Assembly: GCA_002862205.1 (NCBI GenBank)
Contig: PKCN01000011.1
Coordinates: 1-42,270 of the forward strand
Direction: 5' to 3'
DNA: 42,270 bases
From: Planctomycetaceae bacterium
Lineage (GTDB): Bacteria; Planctomycetota; Planctomycetia; Pirellulales; Pirellulaceae
Positions within the stretch are counted from its first letter, which is position 1. Each line of letters begins with the position of its first letter. Position numbers and translations under genes: made by a program. The notes under the pieces were generated by a model that made no database searches, was not told where the DNA came from, and worked only from the letters and a program-made list of their open reading frames with translations. This document shows positions 23,692 through 34,200 of the stretch, in pieces.

Positions 23692-25034
23692 CGGATTTTC
23701 TCTTTTGGAATAGGCTGCAAGGCTGATTTGTCAGCTGGCTTGGCTCTTCTCAACAAACCCCAGAACCGTGCAGGAAGATCCTGTTCACGAATGATTTGGG
23801 GGAGGCGGTTGTTGGGTGAGACCAGCAGATAACGAATCATTGACGGTGAAAAGAAGGTTAACGGTTTTAACTCGCGTTGCCGGACGAGTTCAGTGAGTTG
23901 CTGAGGGGTGATGGTGCGAAAAGGAAACTCCGTGGCCGCATCATGTGCTGTCTGCCATGAGGTTCCTTTGCGATGTTTGGGAGCTGTCGTTGGCGGCCAA
24001 GTTCGATGCTGGAGGTGGCTGGGAGATTTGATTGCCATCACAAAAGGCCCAGACTTTTTCTGTTCATCAAACCACGTCAATAAATCAGTTTGATCGCTGC
24101 CGGATGCAACTGCGCACTGTTGCCAGAGCAGTTCGACCACGATCCTCCAATCCTGCCGGACATCCATTCCCGTGATGAAGGGTGCAATCGCCTGGCACCA
24201 TGGATAGCGTGGTTCGGAATGTTGCTCAAGAATGACGAGCCTTCGTCCGTCAAGTTCTGTCGACAATCCAAATCGCGTCTGCACATCGTAGGTGTAAGTT
24301 GGTTGCAACGCTGAAAAGAGTTTGTGCATCCGGATCAATGATGATGCAGGTTCCGCCGCTCCGTCACGGATCAAAGCGTCTTCCCGTTCCTTGATGTCAA
24401 CAATTTCCTGAAGCTTCAAGTTCCATAGACGTCCAAGTCTTTTCTTGCTGCGTTGAACCAGGGTAGCGATGTTCTGTGTTCGATTTGCATCATTCAAATA
24501 AAGCAGCGTTTTTACTTCCTGAGCGTCTTCGAAAAGCGTCAGCAGGTCGTCGACGCTGGGGATTCCTACAGACAGAGCAAGCAGGTTGTAAAAGCCATCA
24601 CACACAAGAAGAATGACTCGAGGAGGCGAATTGCTCACATTACCACCAGACAACTCCGACGGTGTACCGGCAAGGATCGACTGAAGAGAGACTCTGTCTT
24701 TCAGTTCCGGACGCGTTTGCAGTACCTGTTGGCAGGTGTGATGGAATTCCAACGCGCACCACCCATGCTGTGAGTGGTCTATCGGTTTCATCTCAGCAGC
24801 TTTGCCAGCCAGGTTTTCTGCCTGTTTTGCTTTGGCTCCTTGGGAATGATCCAGGAAGGCATCGTCATTGGTCACCAGAATCAAGACCAGTCTGTTGGTT
24901 GGATCGTCCCCAGACTGCCTTGTGAATGGTGTTTGCCATCTCAATTCGGGCTCTTTCGCAGGGTCAGCAGCGAAAATCGAATTTGAATCCGATACCAGAA
25001 GAATAAGCAGTGCCAGTAGTAATGAACTTCGCAT
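23688..25034 (-). CDS. Secreted protein of unknown function coupled to the di-heme protein
   Basis: Predicted 448 residues with a signal peptide (MRSSLLLALLILLVSDSNSIFA, cleaved before AD). I do not recognise the family. The mature protein starts with RLVLILVTNDDAFLDHS and contains an alternating pattern of hydrophobic strands and helices (PPRVILLVCDGFYNLLAL, EVKTLLYLNDA, RRLVILEQHSEPRYPW), compatible with an alpha/beta fold. Cysteines are few (WCALEFHHTC, LVCDG, WCQA, QQCAV) and there is no CxxCH. The C-terminal 90 residues are Arg/Pro-rich. It overlaps the DUF1111 gene by ATGA and would be translated before it, so it may be a periplasmic partner of that cytochrome (inference). Confidence 0.75.
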   Translation of the reverse strand: MRSSLLLALLILLVSDSNSIFAADPAKEPELRWQTPFTRQSGDDPTNRLVLILVTNDDAFLDHSQGAKAKQAENLAGKAAEMKPIDHSQHGWCALEFHHTCQQVLQTRPELKDRVSLQSILAGTPSELSGGNVSNSPPRVILLVCDGFYNLLALSVGIPSVDDLLTLFEDAQEVKTLLYLNDANRTQNIATLVQRSKKRLGRLWNLKLQEIVDIKEREDALIRDGAAEPASSLIRMHKLFSALQPTYTYDVQTRFGLSTELDGRRLVILEQHSEPRYPWCQAIAPFITGMDVRQDWRIVVELLWQQCAVASGSDQTDLLTWFDEQKKSGPFVMAIKSPSHLQHRTWPPTTAPKHRKGTSWQTAHDAATEFPFRTITPQQLTELVRQRELKPLTFFSPSMIRYLLVSPNNRLPQIIREQDLPARFWGLLRRAKPADKSALQPIPKEKIR

Positions 25035-25151
25035 AGCACAACCGAGTTAGATGAGTCTTGGTGTCTCGGGCATATCAAAGCCAAGTTATCAGAGTCGATT
25101 TTGTGAGTCAAATCGAAATTGACAAATGGCCTCACACACGGATGTAGGACT

Positions 25152-26639
25152 TTAGACAACCCGCTCGACAAGTTTTTTGGCTGCTTTGAAAGCTAGCAGC
25201 ATGATCGTTGCGTTGGGATTACCCAAAGTTAGCTTTGGCAGCACGCTGGCATCGACTGCCCATGCTTGCCGTAACCCTCTGAGTTGGAAGTCGGGTGTCA
25301 CCACGGAGGAAGGCATTGCCCCCATATGAGAAGTACCAGTCGGGTGATAAAGCGTTTGTGAGTAGCGGGAGACCGCTTTTTCCAAATCACGATTGGAGTC
25401 ACGTTTTTGCCCGGGAACCGCCTCTGACACCGTCCATTGCGCTAGACTTGTTTCGGTGACGAGGCGTCTAGCAAATCGGATGCCATTGATGGTTTTCTCG
25501 CGGTCGCTAGCGTCTTGAAGATATCGCGGATGAATGCTTACTGGCATTCGTGGATCTGCTGACTGCAGGTGCAACATGCCTGTTGATTGCGGTTGGCTCG
25601 CATTCACACCAATGGTCATGAAGGCATGGTCGGTCGGTTTTGGGTAGTTGAGATAATGCGTAGGGGTCACGTGGATTTGGACTGAGTCCTGAAGGAACAA
25701 TCCGCCGCATTCTGCCAGATTGGAAGCAAGTGGACCGCTGCCCATGGTTTGCCATCTCGCGATGTCCTGAACTGACGAGCGTGATGGAAATTGTCCTGAC
25801 CTGACCTGAAAGATCGTTGGCATGATCAGGTGATCCTGTAGGCCTCGACCGACTTGCTCTGATTCAACGCGAACTTCTATCCCCGTTTTTTCAAGCTGGT
25901 CACGGGGCCCGATCCCGCTTCGCATCAGAATGGCGGGGGTAGCGATTGCCCCAGCACAGAGAATGACACCCTTGTTAGCGAGGATCTCATTCTTGCCGCG
26001 GTCATCCCATGTTTCCACGCCGATGACTCGATCACCTTTGCAGATCAGGCGGTTCACTGTTGCCCGTTGGACTTCAATGCGTCCGTCTGCTTGGGCTGTG
26101 TTGAGAAGCTCGGCAGGGTTCCAGCGTCGGCCAGATCGGTTAAGCCGCAGGTAGGTCCATGCGGTGCCCTCATCCAACTGCTTCGCTGCATTGAGAAAGC
26201 GGTGAGCCGATTCACTTTGCCACGCCGGTTGTTCAGGGCGAGTTAAATGGGTCAGGTTTTGTAAATCCTGCTGCAGCTCCGAGATACTCCATGCACCACC
26301 ACTAGCATTGACCAACATCTGCAAGTCCTTGCGGGTTGGTGGAAACCAGATCATGGCATTGATACGGCAACTGCCACCCAGTCCCCTGCCGCGAGGCCAA
26401 CGTAGTACTCGACGCGCGAGTCGGGCATTTTCTGTTGTCGAGAGATTCCAGTCTTCGCTGGAAGCCAGAAGTTTCAACCAGTGGGCAGGCCGTTCCCGAT
26501 CGATCTGGGGAGCTGTATTTGTGGGTGGTTCCACGATCGTCACCATGCCGCGCCGCGAATCGGTGGCGTTTGCTAATTGGGCTGCGACAATGCAACCTGC
26601 CGATCCGGCTCCCACGACAATCCAGTCTGCGTTACTCAT
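25152..26639 (-). CDS. GMC (glucose-methanol-choline) family FAD oxidoreductase
   Basis: Predicted 495 residues from ATG 26639. A TTG at 26657 is in frame but less likely. The FAD-binding motif is VGAGSAGC (G10, G12, G15). Signature 1 reads RGRGLGGSCRINAM (about 85-100) and signature 2 reads GAIATPAILMRSGIGP. The C-terminal FAD/catalytic segment has YHPTGTSHMG, VDASVLPKL and NPNATIMLLAFKAAKKL, with the His and Asn expected for alcohol oxidation. The enzyme would oxidise an alcohol using FAD; the substrate cannot be told from sequence. No signal peptide is seen, so it is cytoplasmic. It is divergent from the aminotransferase gene and followed by the unknown secreted gene after a 117-bp gap. 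At 495 residues it is slightly shorter than choline dehydrogenase (~550). Confidence 0.9.
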   Translation of the reverse strand: MSNADWIVVGAGSAGCIVAAQLANATDSRRGMVTIVEPPTNTAPQIDRERPAHWLKLLASSEDWNLSTTENARLARRVLRWPRGRGLGGSCRINAMIWFPPTRKDLQMLVNASGGAWSISELQQDLQNLTHLTRPEQPAWQSESAHRFLNAAKQLDEGTAWTYLRLNRSGRRWNPAELLNTAQADGRIEVQRATVNRLICKGDRVIGVETWDDRGKNEILANKGVILCAGAIATPAILMRSGIGPRDQLEKTGIEVRVESEQVGRGLQDHLIMPTIFQVRSGQFPSRSSVQDIARWQTMGSGPLASNLAECGGLFLQDSVQIHVTPTHYLNYPKPTDHAFMTIGVNASQPQSTGMLHLQSADPRMPVSIHPRYLQDASDREKTINGIRFARRLVTETSLAQWTVSEAVPGQKRDSNRDLEKAVSRYSQTLYHPTGTSHMGAMPSSVVTPDFQLRGLRQAWAVDASVLPKLTLGNPNATIMLLAFKAAKKLVERVV

Positions 26640-26910
26640 ACGGGGATCGGCTCCCAAGGATTCCGTTCTCCGTCAGCGTTTGCTGAGACCAGTCTGGATT
26701 TCCAGAGATTGAGACCTTGGGTCGGAAAAGTCCGTTTCTTTCGTGAATATTGAACATTTATCGGCAAGTTCACCGCGAGCTCTTTCAGTTGGGGGAAAGC
26801 AGAAATTTCAGTTTTGATGGTCAATGGTCGATTTGGCTTTTGTTGATTACGATTTCGGGCACGTTACTGAATTCTGGACGGCCTTCCTGTCATTTTTACT
26901 CCTGATTGTC

Positions 26911-28134
26911 ATGACCGAATCAGCAAGCTCACCAAAAATCTCCCGCTTTGGCTCGATCACCACGGCTCCACCCGATGCAATTTTGGGCCTTACCGAGGCG
27001 TTTGTTGCTGACCCGAGTCCTACCAAAATGAACCTCAGCGTCGGTGTTTACAAGGACGCCACGGGAAAGACACCCATTCTTGAGTGTGTCAAAGAGGCAG
27101 AGCGGCAATTGGTTGAGGGTGAAGTCACCAAAGGTTATTTACCCATCAGTGGTGTGGCTGAGTATTGTTCGCAAGTCGGGGATCTGATTTTTGGTGACAC
27201 GATTGATCGATCTCGCTTAGCCACCTTGCAGACCCCCGGCGGGACGGGCGGCTTACGCATTGCAGCAGGTTTCCTCGCAAGTCAGCTCGCGCCCATTCGG
27301 TTGTGGACTCCCAGCCCGACTTGGGCCAATCACCTACCGGTATTCGCCTCGGAAGGCGTGCCCATGGAATCCTATCGTTACTTGTCAGCTGATCGAACTT
27401 CATTTGATATCGAAGGAATGATCGATGATTTGCAATCCAAGGCGAAACCCGGGGAAGCTGTTCTTTTGCACGCTTGTTGTCACAATCCAACGGGCATCGA
27501 CCCTACTCCTGCACAGTGGGCTGAAATTGCCAAAGTGCTAGCGTCCAAACACCTGTTGCCTGTGATTGACTTTGCCTATCAGGGATTTGGAAAAGGCTTG
27601 CAGGAAGATACTGCCAGCATCCATGCCGTCCTCAAAGAAAATGATGAGGCCATTGTATGCAATTCATTTTCAAAGAACTTTGGCCTGTACAGTGAACGTG
27701 TTGGCGGTCTGACCCTTGTTGCTGCGGACGACTCTGCAGCCAAGGCCTCGATGAGTCAGTTAAAGAAAGTTGTTCGTTGCAACTACAGCAATCCGCCTCG
27801 GCACGGCGCTGCGATCGTTTCCACCATTCTCAGTGATGAAGCTCTGACAGCAAGCTGGCATGAAGAGCTTGCAGCGATGCGGGATCGGATTCAACAGTTG
27901 CGAAACCAGTTTGTTGAAACCATGAAAACCAGTGGATCAGGACATGATTTCTCATTCCTGCTGCCGCAGAATGGAATGTTTTCCTACAGCGGTTTGAACA
28001 AGATGCAGGTCGACCAGCTCAAGAATGAGCACAGCATCTATATTGTCGGAAGTGGTCGCATCAATGTTGCGGGAATGAGCGAAAATCGAATGGAACAACT
28101 CTGTGCTGCCGTGGCGCAGGTGCTTGAGAGCTGA
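26911..28134 (+). CDS. Class I aspartate/aromatic amino acid aminotransferase (PLP)
   Basis: Predicted 407 residues from ATG 26911, matching the family length (~400). An in-frame start at 26824 adds a hydrophobic, non-family stretch and is rejected, although no clear ribosome binding site supports either. Family motifs: NLSVGVYKDATGKTPIL, HACCHNPTGIDPT, DFAYQGFGKGL, the PLP-lysine in SFSKNFGLYSERVGG (K255), and SGRINVAGM near the C-terminus. This is the AspC/TyrB subgroup, which exchanges amino groups between aspartate or aromatic amino acids and 2-oxoglutarate. Substrate preference cannot be decided here. It is the only plus-strand gene between 18.9 kb and 41.8 kb and is convergent with the sulfatase. 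The 271-bp gap upstream holds nothing recognisable. Confidence 0.92.
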   Translation: MTESASSPKISRFGSITTAPPDAILGLTEAFVADPSPTKMNLSVGVYKDATGKTPILECVKEAERQLVEGEVTKGYLPISGVAEYCSQVGDLIFGDTIDRSRLATLQTPGGTGGLRIAAGFLASQLAPIRLWTPSPTWANHLPVFASEGVPMESYRYLSADRTSFDIEGMIDDLQSKAKPGEAVLLHACCHNPTGIDPTPAQWAEIAKVLASKHLLPVIDFAYQGFGKGLQEDTASIHAVLKENDEAIVCNSFSKNFGLYSERVGGLTLVAADDSAAKASMSQLKKVVRCNYSNPPRHGAAIVSTILSDEALTASWHEELAAMRDRIQQLRNQFVETMKTSGSGHDFSFLLPQNGMFSYSGLNKMQVDQLKNEHSIYIVGSGRINVAGMSENRMEQLCAAVAQVLES

Positions 28135-28199
28135 TCGTCAATCGCAGAAAAAATCCAGGCAGGAAAATCTGAGCACTCAATTTTCTTCTCAGCCGGAAT

Positions 28200-29693
28200 T
28201 CATGGTCGGTTGGTTTGTTTGCGGCCCAGTTTCTGCAACGCTTCTGCTTCGGCCACAGGGTCGTGTCGTGGATTCCGTTTGGTGGGAATCGGCGCGTTGA
28301 TCTCACGTTGCCAGTTTTGTAGCTGTGAAAGTAATTCATTCGCTTTGGCAGGATTCTTTTTGGACAGGTTCTGTGATTCGCTGATGTCATTTTCGAGATC
28401 GTAAAGCTCGATGCCCCCATCTTCGAAATATTGATGCAGCTTCCAGCGTCCATGTCGAATGATGCTGCAGGGCCGACTGCGATAAAGTAGATCACGCTGC
28501 CCATCGATCCGCTGGTAACTCTGCAGATACGCGGGGAAATGCCAGAACAGAGCCCGATCGTCCAAGGCCGTTTTGTCTTGCAATAAAATTGGTAGCAGAC
28601 TCTCTCCATCGCGTGGCTGATCTGGCGGTAATTCAGCCTTGGTGATTTCACAGAAGGTTGGATAGAAGTCAACGTTGATGACGGGTTCACTGGATTGACT
28701 GCCAGCAGCAATCACTCCCGGCCATGTCACAAACATCGGTTCCCTGATGCCTCCTTCGTAGTAGGTGCCTTTGTAGCCTTTGAGCGGAGTCATGGAGGTA
28801 GCGGGACCGTATCCACCATTATCAGATGAGAAAAAGACAACTGTGTTTTCTTTCAAGCCGGTCTCTTCAAGCTTGTCCATGATGCGTCCCACACCGGTAT
28901 CCACACTCTCAATCATGGCAGCCATGACGGCGTGTGAATGAAGTTCTCCTTTGGGCTTCGCATCGTACTTGGCCACAAGATCGGACTTGCCCTGCAGCGG
29001 AGTGTGGACAGCAAAGTGTGTCAGGTACAGAAACCACTTTTGCTTGCGGTTGCGATCAATGAAGCCGATCGCTTCATCCGTTAAACGATCCGTGAGATAC
29101 TCGTCAGAGGGAGCGTCTTTTAGCCCAGGTGCCTTTGGATGCGGTGGGTAGTAACCACGCGGTGGGCTTCCGCTGTGGGTGCCTGCAAAGTTGAAGTCGA
29201 AACCGTAGGGAAGCGGATCGTCACTAAGATGCCACTTTCCAATGGTTCCAGTGCGGTAACCAGCTGCCCGGATCTGATGAGCCCACGTACGTATTCCCTT
29301 TGGCAATGTGTCTGTGCCGGGAACATGCATCCACTTGCCGAATTTCGCGTTCCCCCGACGCGACGTGCCCACGTTGTAAATTTCATGACGAGGTGTGTAT
29401 TGCCCGGATAGCAGACAAGCTCGGGCGGGTGCACAGTTGGCTGATGCAGAGTAGGCATTCGTGAAGATCATTCCCGATTTGGCCAACGCGTCCAGATGCG
29501 GTGTTTCATAGTAGTCGGAGCCCATGAATCCACAATCCCGCCAACCATAGTCGTCCAGGAAAATGAACAGCACGTTTGGACGGTCCTGTGTCTCTGTCTC
29601 GCTATCTTGTGCAAACAGGTGAGAATGCTCACTGAGAAACGCAAGTGCAATTGCCAACTGCATACAGAGTTTCAGCTTGAATGGGATCATCAT
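28200..29693 (-). CDS. Formylglycine-dependent sulfatase (S1 type), exported
   Basis: Predicted 497 residues with a signal peptide (about 1-28, ending LFAQ). Sulfatase core: NVLFIFLDDYGW (D47, D48 for calcium), the formylglycine motif CAPAR (C87-R91), IGKWHL (K153, H155), and FFSSDNGG for metal binding. The C-terminal part RHGRWKLHQYFEDGGIELYDLENDISE is the usual small domain. The Cys-type motif needs conversion to formylglycine by a maturing enzyme not encoded here. The likely job is desulfation of a glycan outside the cytoplasm. It is the last gene of a minus-strand set with a DUF1501 gene and a PSD1 gene, 57 bp after the former. The exact sulfated substrate cannot be inferred. Confidence 0.93.
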   Translation of the reverse strand: MMIPFKLKLCMQLAIALAFLSEHSHLFAQDSETETQDRPNVLFIFLDDYGWRDCGFMGSDYYETPHLDALAKSGMIFTNAYSASANCAPARACLLSGQYTPRHEIYNVGTSRRGNAKFGKWMHVPGTDTLPKGIRTWAHQIRAAGYRTGTIGKWHLSDDPLPYGFDFNFAGTHSGSPPRGYYPPHPKAPGLKDAPSDEYLTDRLTDEAIGFIDRNRKQKWFLYLTHFAVHTPLQGKSDLVAKYDAKPKGELHSHAVMAAMIESVDTGVGRIMDKLEETGLKENTVVFFSSDNGGYGPATSMTPLKGYKGTYYEGGIREPMFVTWPGVIAAGSQSSEPVINVDFYPTFCEITKAELPPDQPRDGESLLPILLQDKTALDDRALFWHFPAYLQSYQRIDGQRDLLYRSRPCSIIRHGRWKLHQYFEDGGIELYDLENDISESQNLSKKNPAKANELLSQLQNWQREINAPIPTKRNPRHDPVAEAEALQKLGRKQTNRP

Positions 29694-29750
29694 GTCTTCT
29701 TTTTAAACTGACAGAAAGAAAAGGAAGATGGGTTTGCGACTGCTGGACCG

Positions 29751-31208
29751 TCAGGAAAGAATCTCTTTCACGACCCGACTTTCTTCGACACCTGTCAGAC
29801 GTTGGTCAAGTCCTTTGAAGGGGTAGCGGAACCGATCATGATCAATCCCCATCAAGTGCAGGATGGTCGCATTCAGGTCGCGGACATGCACCGGATCTTT
29901 CACGATATTGTAACTGAATTCGTCAGTTTCGCCGTGGACAACTCCACCCTGCACGCCACCGCCCGCCATCCAGATTGAAAAACATTTGGGATGATGATCA
30001 CGACCATAGCTGGTTTTGCTCAGTGGGCCCTGACAGTAGATTGTTCGTCCAAATTCTCCCCCCCAAACCACCAGTGTGTCATCCAGCATCCCGCGCTGGC
30101 GGAGGTCAGTTAGCAGACCTGCAGATGGCTGATCAACATCGCGACACTGATTTGGCAGGTCCTTGGGGATGCCTCCATGTTGGTCCCAACCACGGTGAAA
30201 GATCTGGGTGAACCGAACTCCCCGTTCGGCCATGCGTCTTGCCATCAAGCAAGTATTGGCGAAAGTTCCTGGAGTGGTAACTTGAGAACCGTACAGGTCC
30301 AGAACATGCTGTGGTTCATCACTGATGTCTGACAATTCCGGAACACTGGTTTGCATCCGGAATGCCATCTCATATTGTGCGATGCGAGCGTGGGTTTCCG
30401 GGTCACCGAGTTGCTCAGCCGTTCCCTGATTCAAGCGGGCAAGCGAATCAAGCATTCGACGTCGGACGGTTGGGTCGACCCCGTCCGGATTGGAGAGGTA
30501 CAGCACCTGATCTCCTTTGCTGCGCAGGGCAACGCCCTGATATTTGCTAGGCAGGAAGCCGCTTCCCCATAATCGGTTGTACAACGCTTGCGCCTGCTTA
30601 CGACCACTCCAGGTGGGGGTCATGACCATGAATGCCGGCAGGTTCTCATTCTCGGTTCCCAAGCCATAACTGAGCCATGAACCGAGGCTGGCCTTGCCGG
30701 GCAGTTGATCTCCTGTGCAGATATAGGTGATGGCGGGATCGTGATTGATCGCTTCGGTGTACATTGAGCGAACCAACGCAATCTGGTCGGTTTTCTTTGC
30801 CATATGCGGCAAAAGTTCACTGACCATGGTGCCGCTGGAACCGTGACGTGCAAATTTGTAAATGCTTGGTGCGATGGGAAATCTTGCCTGACCACTGGTC
30901 ATGGTGGTTAAACGCTGACCCTGGCGAATCGAATCGGGAAGATCCTTGTCGTACCAATCTGCCATTTTGGGTTTATGGTCCCACATGTCCATCTGGCTCG
31001 GTGCGCCGGACATGAACAGATAAATGGCACGACGCGCTTGTGGTTGGTGATGCGGTAAACCGGCCAGCCCACCAGTCGACACACCGCGATCGGAGGCACT
31101 TGATTCTTCCGCTTGCAAGGATGCCAACGCTGCGGCACCAATTCCACACGAGGTGCGTGAAAAGAATGCTCGGCGGGTAAGAGCGGCGATTCGTGGATCG
31201 GTATGCAT
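29751..31208 (-). CDS. DUF1501 family protein with twin-arginine signal
   Basis: Predicted 485 residues from ATG 31208. A TTG at 31223 is in frame but weaker. The N-terminus has a twin-arginine motif (TRRAFF, R12-R13) followed by a hydrophobic stretch, so it is probably exported folded by Tat. The body matches DUF1501, which belongs to the sulfatase/alkaline phosphatase fold group: [58 protein letters not shown] and [18 protein letters not shown]. The enzymatic activity of DUF1501 proteins is not established. It lies between the PSD1 gene (72-bp gap) and the sulfatase gene, the standard planctomycete arrangement. Confidence 0.92.
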   Translation of the reverse strand: MHTDPRIAALTRRAFFSRTSCGIGAAALASLQAEESSASDRGVSTGGLAGLPHHQPQARRAIYLFMSGAPSQMDMWDHKPKMADWYDKDLPDSIRQGQRLTTMTSGQARFPIAPSIYKFARHGSSGTMVSELLPHMAKKTDQIALVRSMYTEAINHDPAITYICTGDQLPGKASLGSWLSYGLGTENENLPAFMVMTPTWSGRKQAQALYNRLWGSGFLPSKYQGVALRSKGDQVLYLSNPDGVDPTVRRRMLDSLARLNQGTAEQLGDPETHARIAQYEMAFRMQTSVPELSDISDEPQHVLDLYGSQVTTPGTFANTCLMARRMAERGVRFTQIFHRGWDQHGGIPKDLPNQCRDVDQPSAGLLTDLRQRGMLDDTLVVWGGEFGRTIYCQGPLSKTSYGRDHHPKCFSIWMAGGGVQGGVVHGETDEFSYNIVKDPVHVRDLNATILHLMGIDHDRFRYPFKGLDQRLTGVEESRVVKEILS

Positions 31209-31280
31209 GGGACGGAAATTCAAGGAACAATTGAAAAAGTTGTTACTCAGAGCGAGAAATTTACGAAGCTTGGTGGGCAG

Positions 31281-34200
31281 TTACTTGGAAACGACTTCAT
31301 CCAGATTCAGTACGGTACTGGCCACAATCGTCCATGCGGCCTCTACGGGGTCAGCATTTTTTGAGAACTTTGTGGTCAAGGCAGGCTGGCTGGAATAGTA
31401 GGTGATCAGGTCGGTTAGCAGACTTTTGACTTCAGACTGTTCGGTTTGGGAAGGTGGGCGAGAGGTGACTGTTTCATACAGCCAGTCAATTCGTGCGGCC
31501 ATTCTTTCCCTCTCGGGCAAACTCTGGATTTTCCGCTCGTTCAATGCCCTTCGAGCAAGCTGATGGGCTGAGTCGACATATTGGGTTTCGTTCATCAATA
31601 GCAGAGCTTGCAGCGGCGTGTTGGTTCGTTCGCGGCGGGCTGTGCATGATTCCCGACTGGGAGCATCAAAGGTTGACATTTGTGGCGGTGGACTGGTGCG
31701 TTTCCAGAAGGTGTAGACGCTCCGCCGATAAACTTTATCGCCGATGTCCGGTTTGAAACGGACCGTGTTGCTGCCCGAGTAGCCCACCGCCTTCCACAAT
31801 CCATCTGGTTGTGGCGGTTTGACACTGGGGCCCCCCAGCTGAACGGTCAGCAAGCCAGCAACGAACAAAGCCTGGTCACGGAGAACTTCTGCATCCAGAC
31901 GATGTCGTGGACCTCGAGCGAGCAAGCGATTTTCAGGATCGATTTCTTGAGCTGTTGGGCTGACTCTGGATGACCTGGCGTAGGCTTCTGTCATCACCAA
32001 TGTCTTGAGCAGTCGTTTGACATCCCAGCCGTGCGATTGAAAATCCAATGCCAGAAAATCGAGCAACTCGGGGTGACTGGGTGGCTCGCCCTGAGAGCCA
32101 AAATCTTCACTGGTTTTTACTAAACCAACTCCGAAAATCTGCTGCCAATATCGGTTGACAGCGACACGTGCTGTCAGCGGATGATTTTCCATCGCCAGCC
32201 ACTGAGCAAGTCCCAGCCGGTTGGCCGGCGCGTTGGCGGGCATGCTTGGCAGGAATGTCGGTGTTGCCCGGGATACCGGTGTTCCAGGCTGATCATATTG
32301 GCCCCGAACCAGCACATGTGATTGTCGTGGTTTTGCCAGCTCTTTCCAGACAAGCGTGGTTGATACGCTATCGTTGAGCTTCTTTAGAGCTTTGCGAACT
32401 CCTTTTTCCTGGTCCACCAAAGCAAGCCAGTCCGGGTGCAGGCAATGCACTTTCCGGTAGAAGTTCCTCAGCGAAACCTGATCTTGTTCACTGCGATCTG
32501 CTTTTGCGACGTTCAGCAGTTGATGCAATTGACGCGGAGTATCGATGGCTGGTGAACGGAATGCAAAAGTCAAACGTGATGGTGGGCTGTAATTCACCAC
32601 CTTGAGATAAAGATCATTATCACCTTGTTTGAGATCCAGTTCGTACTCCAACGCCAGTGGATTGAGTTCCCGATTTTCCCTTGAGATGGCGATCTGCTTT
32701 CCGTTGAGGTAAATCGCATGGCCACCATCGGTTCCGAGTAACAAGGTGATCTTTGTTGCTTTGGGTGCTGACAGACGCTGGTGCAGTACCATCACGCTGC
32801 TGCGATCCTGCACCGTGGGCAGGCTCTGTATTTGTACTTCTGTCAGATCCGCCCGTTCCTGCCAACGGTATGGCTGGTCTTCATGGTTGAAGACTTCATC
32901 AGGTTTGAACTCGGTTTGTTGCGATGCGTACTTTCGACCGTAGGCTGCAATGGCGCTTTCGACAGTGAACGGTCCTGCAGTCGAGACGGGACTCAGGGTG
33001 ATCCTCTGGGCCACGGGCACCTTTGGACTCATGTCGCCAACCGAAAGACGTACACGCCTGAGGTGATGGGCTGCAAATTTGGATTGATATTGCAAACGCA
33101 CTCGAATCTTTGCGTTGTTCCCTTCTGCCAGCAGTGCTGGGATCACAAACCAAGCTGAACGTCCCCCTGTTTTTTGATGTCCACCGACAGCCCAGCCCGT
33201 GCTGTCATTGACTTTTGAATCGAACGCCTGGCGGATACTGAAGGAACCAGTCTGCTGTTCAAAATCCGCGAACCCGTACGTGATTGGGACTTGAAGCCAT
33301 TGCCCCTCGAGAAAGTCATCCGTGATTTCGACACTGATTTCCGATAGTACGGCATTGCCATTGTCTGCCATGCCAGCACGGGTGTTCGCATCATCTGCCA
33401 ACGCTTCAAGATGCAAGGTTTGCCATTGCGTTCCTGAAGTGATAGGAGCGACGATGGTCGTCGTGTCTTTGGCGGCCGGTGATGCTGCAAATTCGAACGA
33501 GCCATCAGTGTGGATGGTCATTTCGGTGCCCGCCTCGGAGTGGACAGTGACAGGCATCAATGATTCAATCTTTGGTTCAATTCCTTTGACCAGAGCCTGT
33601 TCCCAGCCATCCTGGGCTGTGTCCACGCTGGGGATTGGATTGACCATGCTTTGCTGCAGGTCAATCAGTGTCTCCTGAAAGTCATCGACTTGTTGTTTCT
33701 GCTCAGTGGTCGGAACCGGAATCACGGGTGCCGGGTTCTTGACGTTTGCATCCAGTGCACGACCGTCCAAACTGTTGAAAAATGAAAACAGTGAGTAGTA
33801 ATCTTCCATCGAGATGGGATCAAACTTGTGATCGTGGCAGACTGCACAACCTGTGGTGAGCCCCATGAAGATCGTGCCAAATGCATCGGTGCGATCGATC
33901 ACGTTTCGTGTGAAAACTTCATCGTAAATGGAACCACCTTCACCAGTGGTGACATTCAGGCGGTTGAATCCACTCGCGATTAGATGTGACTCCTGTGCCT
34001 CTGGGACCAAGTCACCCGCCAGTTGCAGGGTCATGAATTCATCGAACGGCATGTTGTCGTTGATGGCTTGAATCACCCAGTCGCGATACGGCCACATCTC
34101 ACGATAGTTGTCCAGGTGCAAGCCATGCGTGTCGGCATAGCGAACGAGATCGAGCCAATAGCGTCCCACGTGTCGACCAAATTCGGCAGAACTCAGCAAG

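Noticed and set aside
28061-28711. Minus-strand open frame of 216 codons
   Set aside because: It overlaps the sulfatase in another frame of the same strand and the aminotransferase end; its composition is unlike protein and has no motif.
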